From CAWFPR01 sp963817635 (lineage in GTDB: Bacteria; Acidobacteriota; Vicinamibacteria; Vicinamibacterales; 2-12-FULL-66-21): a stretch of DNA of 64,000 nucleotides. The notes beneath the pieces are model-generated. The model searched no databases and had not been told where the DNA came from. It was given only the letters and a program-made list of their open reading frames with translations. Of this stretch, positions 1 to 7,550 are shown one piece after another (positions within the stretch are counted from its first letter, which is position 1; every line of letters begins with the position of its first letter). The position numbers and the translations under genes are program-made. The stretch covers positions 62,001 to 126,000 of the forward strand of contig CAWFPR010000020.1 of NCBI GenBank assembly GCA_963817635.1, given 5' to 3'.

Positions 1-1
1 C

Positions 2-538
2 GACGGCCAGGTGGGGATCGTCCACACGCGCCCGCTGGATCTCTCGATCGACGAGACGCTGCACGAGTTGACGGATGCGATTCATCGGATCAAGGCCCGG
101 CGCGTCGTGATCGATTCCCTCTCTGGATTCGAACTCGCGCTCGCTCCCACGTTTCGGGAAGACTTTCGTGAGTCGCTCTACCGCCTGGTCGCGGCGTTGA
201 CGGGGATGGGCCTCACCGTGATGATGACGACCGAATTGGAGGACAGCTACACGGATCTCCGGTTCAGTCCGCACGGAACGGCGTTTTTGACCGATGCGAT
301 CATCCTGCAGCGATATGTCGAACTCGAAGGACAGTTCAAGCGGGTGATGGCGGTCGTAAAAGTCCGGGCGAGTGCGCACAAGAAGGACCTTCGCATGTTT
401 GAGATCACCGCCGATGGCATCGTCGTCGGTGAACGGATCGTGAACTATCAGGGACTCCTTACGGGGAGCCCTCATCTGGTCTCGCTCGGCAGTCCGCTGC
501 CACATGGCCGGCCCACGACCGGCCGGCCGAAGTCGTGA
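2..538 (+). CDS. KaiC-like RecA-fold ATPase, C-terminal part (5' end outside window)
   Basis: The reading frame is open from the window edge, so only the C-terminal ~179 residues are present. A Walker B-like strand (RRVVIDSLSGFE), then a segment matching the KaiC/RadA fold (SLYRLVAALTGMGLTVMM, followed by the TDAIILQRYVE strand) and a basic KVRASAHKKD stretch identify a KaiC-domain protein. The Walker A motif would lie upstream. Outside cyanobacteria such proteins usually sit with histidine kinases and regulators, as here: the kinase gene begins 3 nt after the stop. A role as an ATP-driven signalling switch for that pair is inference from context. Confidence 0.8.
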   Translation, partial: DGQVGIVHTRPLDLSIDETLHELTDAIHRIKARRVVIDSLSGFELALAPTFREDFRESLYRLVAALTGMGLTVMMTTELEDSYTDLRFSPHGTAFLTDAIILQRYVELEGQFKRVMAVVKVRASAHKKDLRMFEITADGIVVGERIVNYQGLLTGSPHLVSLGSPLPHGRPTTGRPKS

Positions 539-541
539 CAC

Positions 542-1678
542 ATGAAATCGCCACGCACGCGGAGCTCGAAGAAGGCCTCGCCTGGCGCCGCGAAGAAGCC
601 GCCGGGCGTGGCGCATGTCACGCGCCATCAGCGTGGCGTCACTGCCGGTGTGTCGGTGAACGCGCGTGTCGAGCGCGAGCGAGCACTGGTCGCGCGCGAA
701 GAAGCGGTGGCCCGTCGTGAGCGCGCGCTACGGCGGCAGGAGGCGACACTTCGCGTTTCACAGCCTCCGACGCAGACCCGCGCGGACATCGACCGGCTGA
801 TGGGCCAGATGCGGGAAGCGAACGAGCGGCTGATCGTCGCAGCAATCCACGCACAGAACCTGTCAGACGACGCCCACACGGAAACGGCGCAGGCCAGGGA
901 TGAACTCGACAATCTCCTGAACCAGCTGCGGTCCGCGAATGAAGGGTTAGCCGCCGGCGCCGCGCAGGCCCACGCGATGGCGGAGGAAGCCCGCGCGCGT
1001 GAAGAGAAGTATCGACGTTTGTCCAGTCGGCTCCTCACATTGCAGGATGAGGAACGACGGCGTCTCGCCCTGGATCTGCACGACTCGACAGGGCAGCGCC
1101 TGGCCGCCCTGACGATGAATCTCGACATCGCCGGACGGGCCGCGCGGTCGCTCGCCGCCCCGTCGCGCCGGGCGCTCGCGGAAAGTCGAGTCCTGGCCGA
1201 GGAATGCGCTCGAGAGGTGCGGACGCTCGCGTATCTGCTGCACCCCCCGTTGCTCGAAGAGGCGGGATTGCTGTCGGCGGTGCACTGGTACGCGGAGGGC
1301 TTCGCGAAGCGCAGCGGCATCGATGTGGTGGCGGATCTGGATGAGGTCGGGCGATTGCCGCGGCCGATCGAGACGGCCCTCTTCCGCGTCGTGCAGGAAA
1401 GTCTCACGAACGTCCATCGCCATGCGTCAACCACAACCGCCTCGATTCGTCTCACGGTCGCGAGCGATGTCGTCGCGCTCGAAATCCACGATCAGGGACA
1501 CGGACTTCGTGAGCCGCTGGCACACCAGACAGGGATGCTCCAGCCTGAGACGCTGGGCGTGGGGATTCAGGGGATGCGAGAGCGCATCAGTCAGCTGGGT
1601 GGGACCTTCGACGTCGAATTCACGGACAAGGGAACGACGGTGCGCGTTGGCGTGCCACTGAACGCGGACACCCCATGA
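542..1678 (+). CDS. NarL-type sensor histidine kinase (HisKA_3/HATPase), soluble
   Basis: 378-residue kinase. Residues ~40-165 are highly charged and heptad-like (coiled coil, many ERE/REE runs). The DHp helix carries the phospho-acceptor His at ~180 in ERRRLALDLHDSTGQRL, typical of the HisKA_3 class. The HATPase domain shows the N-box (FRVVQESLTNVHRHA), G1 (IHDQGHGL) and G2 (GVGIQGMRERI). No membrane segment or PAS domain is visible, so the input is cytoplasmic, plausibly the upstream KaiC-like protein. Its stop overlaps the start of the response regulator (ATGA), indicating translational coupling and a cognate pair. Confidence 0.9.
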   Translation: MKSPRTRSSKKASPGAAKKPPGVAHVTRHQRGVTAGVSVNARVERERALVAREEAVARRERALRRQEATLRVSQPPTQTRADIDRLMGQMREANERLIVAAIHAQNLSDDAHTETAQARDELDNLLNQLRSANEGLAAGAAQAHAMAEEARAREEKYRRLSSRLLTLQDEERRRLALDLHDSTGQRLAALTMNLDIAGRAARSLAAPSRRALAESRVLAEECAREVRTLAYLLHPPLLEEAGLLSAVHWYAEGFAKRSGIDVVADLDEVGRLPRPIETALFRVVQESLTNVHRHASTTTASIRLTVASDVVALEIHDQGHGLREPLAHQTGMLQPETLGVGIQGMRERISQLGGTFDVEFTDKGTTVRVGVPLNADTP

Positions 1679-2322
1679 AGCCCGTCCGCATCCTCATCGC
1701 CGATGATCACGAGGTCGTGCGGCACGGCGTGCGCGCCGTGCTGGAAGGGCAGGCGGGGTGGGTCGTGTGCGGCGAAGCGAGTTCCGGGCGCGAAGCGGTG
1801 GCCAAGGCGATTGACCTCCGGCCCGACGTCGTGGTCCTGGATATCAGCATGCCGGAGTTGAATGGCTTGGAAGCCACGCGCCAGATTCGACACGCCGTAT
1901 CGGCCAAGGTCCTCATCCTGACCGTGCACGAGTCCGATCAGGTCGTGACGGAAGTAATCGATGCCGGCGCGCACGGGTACGTGTTGAAGACAGACGCGGG
2001 ACGAACACTGGTCGAGGCGATCCGCGCTCTGCTCGACAGCCGGGAATTCTTCACCGCACGTGTGCGTGGCGTTGCGGTTCGCCGAACGGGCACACGCCGC
2101 GCGGCCGCCGAACGAGGTGCGCCGGGACGTCTGACGCCGCGCGAGCGCGAGGTGGTGCAGCTGCTCGCCGAAGGCAAGTCCAACAAGGAGGTCGGCGTCA
2201 TGCTCGGGGTCACCACCAGGACCGCGGAAACACACCGGACGCACATCCTGGCCAAGCTCCATCTCCACTCGATGAGTGAACTCGTGCGCTACGCGGTCCG
2301 GAACCGCATTATAGAGCCCTGA
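1675..2322 (+). CDS. NarL/FixJ-family response regulator
   Basis: 215 residues: receiver domain (acidic DD at 10-11, phospho-acceptor Asp ~56 in VVLDISMPELNG, Thr ~83, Lys ~105 in GYVLKTDAG) followed by a LuxR-type HTH (RLTPREREVVQLLAEGKSNK, then the TAETHRTHILAKL recognition helix). Starts at ATG inside the stop of the kinase gene, so the two are coupled. DNA-binding output regulator; targets cannot be read from the sequence. Confidence 0.93.
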   Translation: MKPVRILIADDHEVVRHGVRAVLEGQAGWVVCGEASSGREAVAKAIDLRPDVVVLDISMPELNGLEATRQIRHAVSAKVLILTVHESDQVVTEVIDAGAHGYVLKTDAGRTLVEAIRALLDSREFFTARVRGVAVRRTGTRRAAAERGAPGRLTPREREVVQLLAEGKSNKEVGVMLGVTTRTAETHRTHILAKLHLHSMSELVRYAVRNRIIEP

Positions 2323-2527
2323 ACGCCTCATACAAGACGTCTATAACGGTCGGCAAGCCACCACGCCAGCCGTGGGTCAGTCCCGCGCTATACAGAATCT
2401 ACCGTATAGCCTAGAGAGCTCGGCCCATTTTATGCTTGTCACCGATTAGGGACAGTCACCCGCGCAAGCAGAGCGCGAACTGCGAATACCGTCCACGCCT
2501 GCGTGACTGTCCTACTCGGAGGCCGCG

Positions 2528-2791
2528 ATGCCGCAGGCAAGGCTGCTCACACGTATCCGCGCCGAGTATCTGGAAATGCCCGGTTTGAAACTCACCCTCG
2601 GCCAGGCGCAGCGGCTCTGCGGCGTCGAGCGAGAGCTGTGCAAGATGGTGCTCGACGCGCTGGTGGCCGAGAAGTTCCTGTGCGTGAAGCCGGACGGGGC
2701 GTTTGCGCGGTTGACCGAGGGCGTCATTCCTCGCCCGCGTTCCGTCAAGGCGGACCTTCGAACCGAGCAGCGTGTCGCGACGGCGTCGTGA
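2528..2791 (+). CDS. small winged-helix-like hypothetical protein
   Basis: 87 residues, preceded by a good Shine-Dalgarno (GGAGG, 6 nt before ATG). The central part (LTLGQAQRLCGVERELCKMV, then LDALVAEKFLCVKPDGAFAR) has the alternation of a small winged-helix fold: helix, turn, helix, then a beta wing. Probably a small DNA-binding or regulatory protein. No family name can be given with confidence. It precedes a short membrane ORF and a Crp-family regulator on the same strand. Confidence 0.6.
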   Translation: MPQARLLTRIRAEYLEMPGLKLTLGQAQRLCGVERELCKMVLDALVAEKFLCVKPDGAFARLTEGVIPRPRSVKADLRTEQRVATAS

Positions 2792-2824
2792 CGCCGCAGG
2801 CTCGTGTTTCGCGGAGCGTGCCGA

Positions 2825-2971
2825 ATGCTCTGGATAGGAACGGCGGTGACGTTCGGCGCCGGCAGTGTCGCGCTGATGCTGGCCCTCCTGGCCAGGCGTC
2901 CCCCGCAGATTGAGGAACTCGGCTCTGTGAGCCATCGCTGGATTGCCGAGCATCGACTGGATTCGCCGTGA
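2825..2971 (+). CDS. predicted 48-residue single-span membrane protein
   Basis: Short ORF from ATG at 2825 to TGA at 2969-2971. The N-terminal ~25 residues are hydrophobic (LWIGTAVTFGAGSVALMLALL) followed by positive residues (ARR) and a short polar tail ending HRLDSP. This fits one membrane span with a cytoplasmic tail. It lies between the small winged-helix-like gene and the crp-like gene on the same strand. The evidence is only reading frame and hydropathy, with no clear ribosome site. Confidence 0.4.
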   Translation: MLWIGTAVTFGAGSVALMLALLARRPPQIEELGSVSHRWIAEHRLDSP

Positions 2972-2994
2972 GCACGTAACCGACGAGTACCGCC

Positions 2995-3696
2995 ATGCCT
3001 CACACCCTTCGAGCCGTGAAGCCGAAGCCCACCTTCGACGTGGACGGGTTTCTCCGTTCCGGTGGCGCAGGGACTACCATCGGGGTTTATCAACCTCGGG
3101 AAATAGTTTTTTCGCAGGGCGATGCTTCCGACAGCGTCATGTACCTTCAGGAAGGCGCCGTCATGCTCTCGGTGTTGTCTCGCAGCGGCCAGGAAGCCGT
3201 CGTCGCGATGCTCGAGACCGGTGCCTTCTTCGCCGAGAGTGCATTAGTGGGCGATCCCGTTCGGCACGAAACGGCCACCGCGATGACCGCGACCACTGTG
3301 CTGATCATTCCGAAGGAGCAGATGAGTCGCCTGCTCCACGAACAGCATGAATTCTCGGATCGCTTCATTGCGCACATGCTCGCTCGGCACAATCGGGTCG
3401 AAGAAGACGTGGTCGACCAGTTGTTCAATTCCAGCGAGAAGCGACTGGCCCGCGCGCTGCTGCTGTTGGCGCACTACAGCAAGCCGGGCAAAGCGCTCCG
3501 CGTGCTGCCCCCGGTCACTCAACAAACGCTCGCGGACATGGTGGGCACCACCAGGTCACGCGTGAACTTCTTCATGAACAAGTTCAAGAGGCACGGCTAC
3601 ATCGAATACAGCGGTGGCCTGAAGATCAACGACTCCCTCGTGACAGTCATCTTGCCGGCCGACCGTGTCGGAACACGCCCGTCGAAGACTGGCTGA
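2995..3696 (+). CDS. Crp/Fnr-family transcriptional regulator
   Basis: 233 residues. Cyclic-nucleotide-binding-like beta barrel at ~15-130 (VYQPREIVFSQGDASDSVMY, GAFFAESALVGDP), long dimerisation helix to ~165, then a winged HTH (VTQQTLADMVGTTRSRVNFF, then MNKFKRHGYIEYSGGLKI). The phosphate-binding cassette lacks the canonical Arg-Ser-Ala seen in cAMP-binding CRP, and no Cys cluster of FNR type is present, so the ligand is unknown. The recognition helix TTRSRVNFFMNKF is the type common in acidobacterial Crp paralogues. Confidence 0.9.
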   Translation: MPHTLRAVKPKPTFDVDGFLRSGGAGTTIGVYQPREIVFSQGDASDSVMYLQEGAVMLSVLSRSGQEAVVAMLETGAFFAESALVGDPVRHETATAMTATTVLIIPKEQMSRLLHEQHEFSDRFIAHMLARHNRVEEDVVDQLFNSSEKRLARALLLLAHYSKPGKALRVLPPVTQQTLADMVGTTRSRVNFFMNKFKRHGYIEYSGGLKINDSLVTVILPADRVGTRPSKTG

Positions 3697-3866
3697 TCGC
3701 CAGCCTCATCGTGCTGACAACTTGTGCGTGGCCGCGAGTGCAGGAGCGCGCCGAGCACTTGGGCTGCGACGTGTTCCTCTCGAAGCCGTGCCTCCCGGAT
3801 GCTTTGCTGCGCGAAGTCCGGCTGTTGCTACCACCTTGTCAGGTTGAGCCGTGGCTGACACAGTAG
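3690..3866 (+). pseudogene. remnant of a response-regulator receiver domain (second half only)
   Basis: A reading frame lacking a usable start and overlapping the crp stop reads LIVLTTC, then AEHLGCDVFLSKPCLPDALL and REVRLLLP, ending at TAG 3864-3866. This matches the last strand, conserved Lys-Pro and final helix of a CheY-like receiver. The half carrying the phospho-acceptor Asp is missing. Most likely the 3' end of a deleted receiver-domain gene. The match is by eye but spans three landmarks in the right order (Thr strand, GCD-F-KP, amphipathic helix). Confidence 0.6.
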
Positions 3867-4429
3867 GCCGATAACGAGCCAGCTATCTCGGCTAACGACT
3901 CCCGCCCGCGACTATCAGCCACGCCCTCTGGCTCTACCATCGCTTCGGTCCCAGCTTCCGTTGGATGCGAAGGATTTGCCCGCCCAGCGGGGCTGTCCGC
4001 GCCAGGTTGACAGTGCCTGTCAAGCTGCGATGGACGTCAAGAGGACCGGTGCACAACCATCCGCCAGGGGACCGGCGGAGTGGTTCTCAGGGGTAGTGCG
4101 AATCGACTCGCCGTTCCAGCGGACCGCACCTGCCCGCGCTCTCATCTCGAATATTCAAGAAGGGCGATTCTGGTAGTCGCTCCAATTGCGTGGTCGGACG
4201 GCACGTGCGAGTTCTGCCGCCAGGGCGCGGCGTGACGCCGACTCAGGTGGGCTTGGTTCGGACCCCACTCCGCATCCTCCGACGTCGTGGAACAGACCGT
4301 TCGTAGTTGCCAGCCGGGTGGCAATCGAGCCGACTTGACAAGCCACGACGACCGGGCGAAGATGCCGGCCTCGAACGGTACACAAGATTGGTCGCGGTCC
4401 GACAACGGCCGGCAGAACGAAAACCCACT
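3867..4429. other. ~560 bp with no convincing gene; contains a 17-bp palindrome
   Basis: Open frames here are short and lack protein-like composition. The one structured element is TTGACAG-TGC-CTGTCAA at 4007-4023, a palindrome with perfect 7-bp arms. It has no following T-run, so it looks more like a protein-binding site than a terminator. Confidence 0.4.
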
Positions 4430-5782
4430 ATGAGCTCAGAGCCAGCCGGACAGCCGAGCCCGCGCGCCATTCCGGCGGCGGATCCGGCAGGCCGATCCCG
4501 GGTCCCGGCCGGAGAAGACTTGCCGCACCCTGGTGCAGCGGGCTCGGGTAGACCGCGGAGCATCGGTCTGGACCAGGAGGACCGCAAGCTGCTGGCCTGC
4601 GTCGACCGGACGCGGCGCGTCAGCCTGCAAGTGCGGGATTGGTGGCGCCAGCGGGAAGCTGACATCGATTCCACGGAGCGCATCGACCTCGTGCGGGCGT
4701 TCAGCCCGGACGAGCGTGCGTTCTGCTTCTTCGACGAGGCAACGGTCGAGAACCAGCGCCTCCGTCTGATGGGCGTCGTGCAGGAGGCGTTCTACGACCG
4801 GCCCAAGAAGGCCAGCCCCGAGGACATCCGAGATCAGCTGCGCGAATTCATCCTCGGATTCTTCATGCGGGTCAGCCACGGCCAGCGGCCGGAACCCGCC
4901 GTAGCCTCGGACCACGGGGCGCTCCCGCTGTTCATCAGGCCGCTCAGCTGGCTGCCGGACAGCTCGGACACACGCATCGGGTTCGGTTACGAGCAACTGC
5001 TGTGCAGGAAGCGCGAGACGGGCGAAGTGGAAAAGTTCCACCCGGACGAGCGGGGAGCTATTGTGGACCTGCGATCGATCGGCCCGGTCTACGACTGGGT
5101 CGCGATGCGGGTCAACATCTTCGACTTCAAGATCGCCTTTTCGCCCTTCGGCCCGGAGGTGCTGAAGATGGAGCTTCCGTTCAGGGAGGTCACCTATCTG
5201 CTGGTGACGCCCGAACTGATCATCAACCGCGAGAATCCGTCTCCCGACGTGCTCGGCGAATACGGATTCGGATACGGATTGCTTCCGTACGCTCCGGGCC
5301 CCGACATCTTCGCCTACGGGCCCGGCCATTTCGCTGCCGGGTTCCAGTCGTTCGCCTTTCAGGTGTTGCGGACCGGCGAGATTCGCGCCAAGGCGGTGTT
5401 TGTCGTCAACCGTCCGGACAAGATCCTCAGCGTGGACCTGGATCCTGTCGGGTGGGGCCTCAAGGGAGCGGACCTGATGACATTCAACGTGGCGTCGAAG
5501 GCCCTGGCCCCCTTGAAGGCCGTCGCGGACCGGTTGCCGCTGCGCGTGCGAGGTGTGGACCCGTTTTCGCTGTACATCTCGACCGCCAACCTGTTGACAG
5601 GCGGACTCGCAAGTCGTCGACTCGGTATTTCCAAGGAGCAGTTGGAGAAGCACATGGCGGTCCGGCACTTCATCCAGCACCGTCAGATGCTGCTCGACTC
5701 GCAGCTGGTCTGGCGAATGGTGCCCGACTGGACCGATACCGTCGCGCTGCCCGAGGTTTGCCACCGGGGACTCAGCGGCTGA
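4430..5782 (+). CDS. hypothetical protein, ~450 residues, not recognised
   Basis: The frame is open from 4307, but the first 41 residues look like non-coding translation, so ATG 4430 is preferred (no clear ribosome site at either). The first ~60 residues are Pro/Gly-rich and low in complexity. The body is mixed alpha/beta, with aromatic-rich segments (DWVAMRVNIFDFKIAFSPFG, GEYGFGYGLLPYAPGPDIFA) and no membrane span or signal peptide. No catalytic motif was identified. It faces the DUF1702-like gene convergently, and a second unrecognised gene lies at 7.5-9.1 kb; the three may be one functional block. Confidence 0.6.
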   Translation: MSSEPAGQPSPRAIPAADPAGRSRVPAGEDLPHPGAAGSGRPRSIGLDQEDRKLLACVDRTRRVSLQVRDWWRQREADIDSTERIDLVRAFSPDERAFCFFDEATVENQRLRLMGVVQEAFYDRPKKASPEDIRDQLREFILGFFMRVSHGQRPEPAVASDHGALPLFIRPLSWLPDSSDTRIGFGYEQLLCRKRETGEVEKFHPDERGAIVDLRSIGPVYDWVAMRVNIFDFKIAFSPFGPEVLKMELPFREVTYLLVTPELIINRENPSPDVLGEYGFGYGLLPYAPGPDIFAYGPGHFAAGFQSFAFQVLRTGEIRAKAVFVVNRPDKILSVDLDPVGWGLKGADLMTFNVASKALAPLKAVADRLPLRVRGVDPFSLYISTANLLTGGLASRRLGISKEQLEKHMAVRHFIQHRQMLLDSQLVWRMVPDWTDTVALPEVCHRGLSG

Positions 5783-5789
5783 GGGAGAT

Positions 5790-5817
5790 GTCGGGCCCGC
5801 CAGCCGGGGGACCCGAC
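5790..5817. terminator. GC-rich stem-loop between convergent genes
   Basis: GTCGGG ... CCCGAC arms with additional G/C pairing inside the loop, placed in the 63-bp gap between convergent stops. There is no T-run, so it may simply separate the two transcripts. Confidence 0.3.
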
Positions 5818-5845
5818 ACGAGAGAGCGAGGCCGCCGGCCGGCCG

Positions 5846-6898
5846 TCAGGCCAGCAACTGGTCGAGCGGCCGGTAGCAGCAGATCTGGTCGAGACGGTGT
5901 TCGGCTTTGAGTTTCGCGTGCAGGGTGTCGAGCGCGAGCCGCGCCGGACCGGCCACGGTGCTTTCCCACGCGTCGGCCACGTCCGGAGCCGGCACGTGGC
6001 GGACGAGGTTCAGCGCGTGCGCCTCGTTGGGTGACGTGTCCTGCCGCATGACCATCGCGCAGGCCACGCCTTGCGCGAAGGCCGTCCTGTCGCCCGAATA
6101 GAGCGGCGCGATCCGCTCCCTGACGATCGCCTCCAGAATCAAGGGCGTCTTCATGTTGACGATCGCCATGCCGGTCGCGAGGCCCGCAAGGAGGTTGAAG
6201 CGGCTCATCCCGCTGACCACCAGCCGATCGATCAGAGGGAACGCGGGCCACGGCTCGTTCCATCTGGGCATGAAGTCGATGAAGTAGCAGGCACGCCCGG
6301 CTCCGTGCCAGAGAAACGGCGCGTGCTCCGGGTCGATCTCCAGCATCGTCTGGGTGAGCGTCTCGAAGAACGGACGATAGAAGAACTGCGTCACCATACC
6401 CCAGGCCTCATACCCGATGCCCGAGTAGCCGGGCAGCAGGTTCAGCCTGGCCAGTTCGGCGATGCGGCAGGTGGCTTCCCGGACTCGCGCGGGCGTGGGA
6501 TGCTTGCCGATCTTGTCGAAGTGGTGCCGCGCAATCGCGAGACAGAGGCCGGCGTGCACCATCAGCTGCATGTTCTCCGGCACCTGGGCGCCTTCCCCTT
6601 GGGTGAGGAGGTCGCGCGCGTTGTCGTCACGCGCCATCGCGCGGTTGCCGAGCACCTGTCCCAGTCCCTCGACCAGCCACAGCGCGCGGAACGGTTCGAG
6701 CCCCTGGATCTTCGCGATCAACTCGGAAACGCTGGCGTCCTTGCCGAGGAAAAGGTGGGTGAACTCCACCGTCTCGATGGTGCTGATCTTGTTGTCGCTC
6801 TCGATGGCGCCGATGCCAGAGCAGCCGGCGGGCGCGCAGAACACCCTGGCGATTGGCGGAATGACATAGTGGGCGATCTTGAAGGCGAGAGGGTTCAT
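5846..6898 (-). CDS. DUF1702-like protein
   Basis: 350 residues. The order of short motifs resembles DUF1702: an early segment with FRALWLVEGLGQVLGNR (compare the family's GFAFEGA block), a central MQLMVHAGLCLAIARH (compare H-xx-VGAGWA), then GYSGIGYEAWGMVTQFF and WHGAGRACYFIDF (compare the Q-GLGRS-WF block). DUF1702 proteins are known mainly from actinobacterial enediyne clusters, where their role is unclear, but no polyketide synthase is present here. Function unknown; the family assignment is by motif order only. Confidence 0.55.
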   Translation of the reverse strand: MNPLAFKIAHYVIPPIARVFCAPAGCSGIGAIESDNKISTIETVEFTHLFLGKDASVSELIAKIQGLEPFRALWLVEGLGQVLGNRAMARDDNARDLLTQGEGAQVPENMQLMVHAGLCLAIARHHFDKIGKHPTPARVREATCRIAELARLNLLPGYSGIGYEAWGMVTQFFYRPFFETLTQTMLEIDPEHAPFLWHGAGRACYFIDFMPRWNEPWPAFPLIDRLVVSGMSRFNLLAGLATGMAIVNMKTPLILEAIVRERIAPLYSGDRTAFAQGVACAMVMRQDTSPNEAHALNLVRHVPAPDVADAWESTVAGPARLALDTLHAKLKAEHRLDQICCYRPLDQLLA

Positions 6899-7055
6899 GC
6901 GTCCTCATCACGTGGGCTTCGAAGGATGGATTATAGGGGTTCCGCGAAAATCAACTATGGTATGTTTCGGCCGAGAACCCACCCCGCATGGCTCTTCGCC
7001 CTTTGATCAGACCCCTCGTGGCGCTCGTCGTCCTGTCATGCATGCAGGTTGTGCC

Positions 7056-7412
7056 GGTCCGTTCGACTGGGAGCGCAAGGCCGGCGGGCTGGACGTGAAG
7101 CGGCTCGCGATCGATCAGACGGAAACGTCGGTACAGGAACTCGAGGCGGCCATCACGGCCGACCTCAACGCGAAGTTCCGTGCGCTGCGCGAGGCCCGGT
7201 CGCTGCTCACGGTCACCGAACTTGGTGAGCGCGCAGCGCAGGAACGTCTCCGCGTGATGGTCGACCGGCACGCCGAGGGCACGGTGCTGACCAGGGACCT
7301 GCTGCAAGCGCAGGTCGCGCTGGCGGACGCCGACCAGAAGCACCAGGCCGCGTTGCTGGCGTGCTGGGAAGCGCGGGCCGATTTCGAAAAAGCGGCGGCG
7401 GAGGATTCATGA
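7056..7412 (+). pseudogene. C-terminal remnant of a TolC-family outer-membrane efflux protein
   Basis: From ~7056 the frame reads a typical end of an OEP/TolC protein: GPFDWERKAG, a long helical stretch (VQELEAAITADLNAKFRALR), then RLRVMVDRHAEGTVLTRDLL and a final helix, ending TGA at 7412. Upstream in the same frame the sequence loses all TolC character, and a signal peptide plus ~300 residues are missing. The stop overlaps the ATG of an adaptor-protein fragment (ATGA), preserving the usual tolC-adaptor operon order. Confidence 0.7.
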
Positions 7413-7531
7413 CCATCATCGGTCGAAGTGTTTTCGCCAGCACGCCGGAGGTCTACGAGAAGCCGCTGACACCTGTCACGGTGGGCCGGGTCGAGGCCTG
7501 CGAAACCGGCACGTCTGTTCGATTGTTCTGA
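7409..7531 (+). pseudogene. N-terminal stub of an efflux periplasmic adaptor protein
   Basis: 40-codon frame starting at the ATGA overlap with the TolC remnant. STPEVYEKPLTPVTVGRVEA is the type of sequence seen just after the lipobox or signal region of RND/HlyD adaptor proteins (YEKPLTPVRVxxVE). It then stops at TGA 7529-7531. With the tolC remnant it marks a disrupted efflux operon. Assignment is from a short motif plus context. Confidence 0.45.
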
Positions 7532-7550
7532 GGCTCCGGCGCCGAACCGC

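Noticed and set aside
5846..6898. Part of an enediyne biosynthetic cluster
   Set aside because: DUF1702 resemblance alone; no polyketide synthase or other enediyne genes in the neighbourhood.
6071..7006. 311-codon plus-strand frame across the DUF1702-like gene
   Set aside because: Shadow of the minus-strand gene, Arg/Glu-rich with no protein-like pattern.
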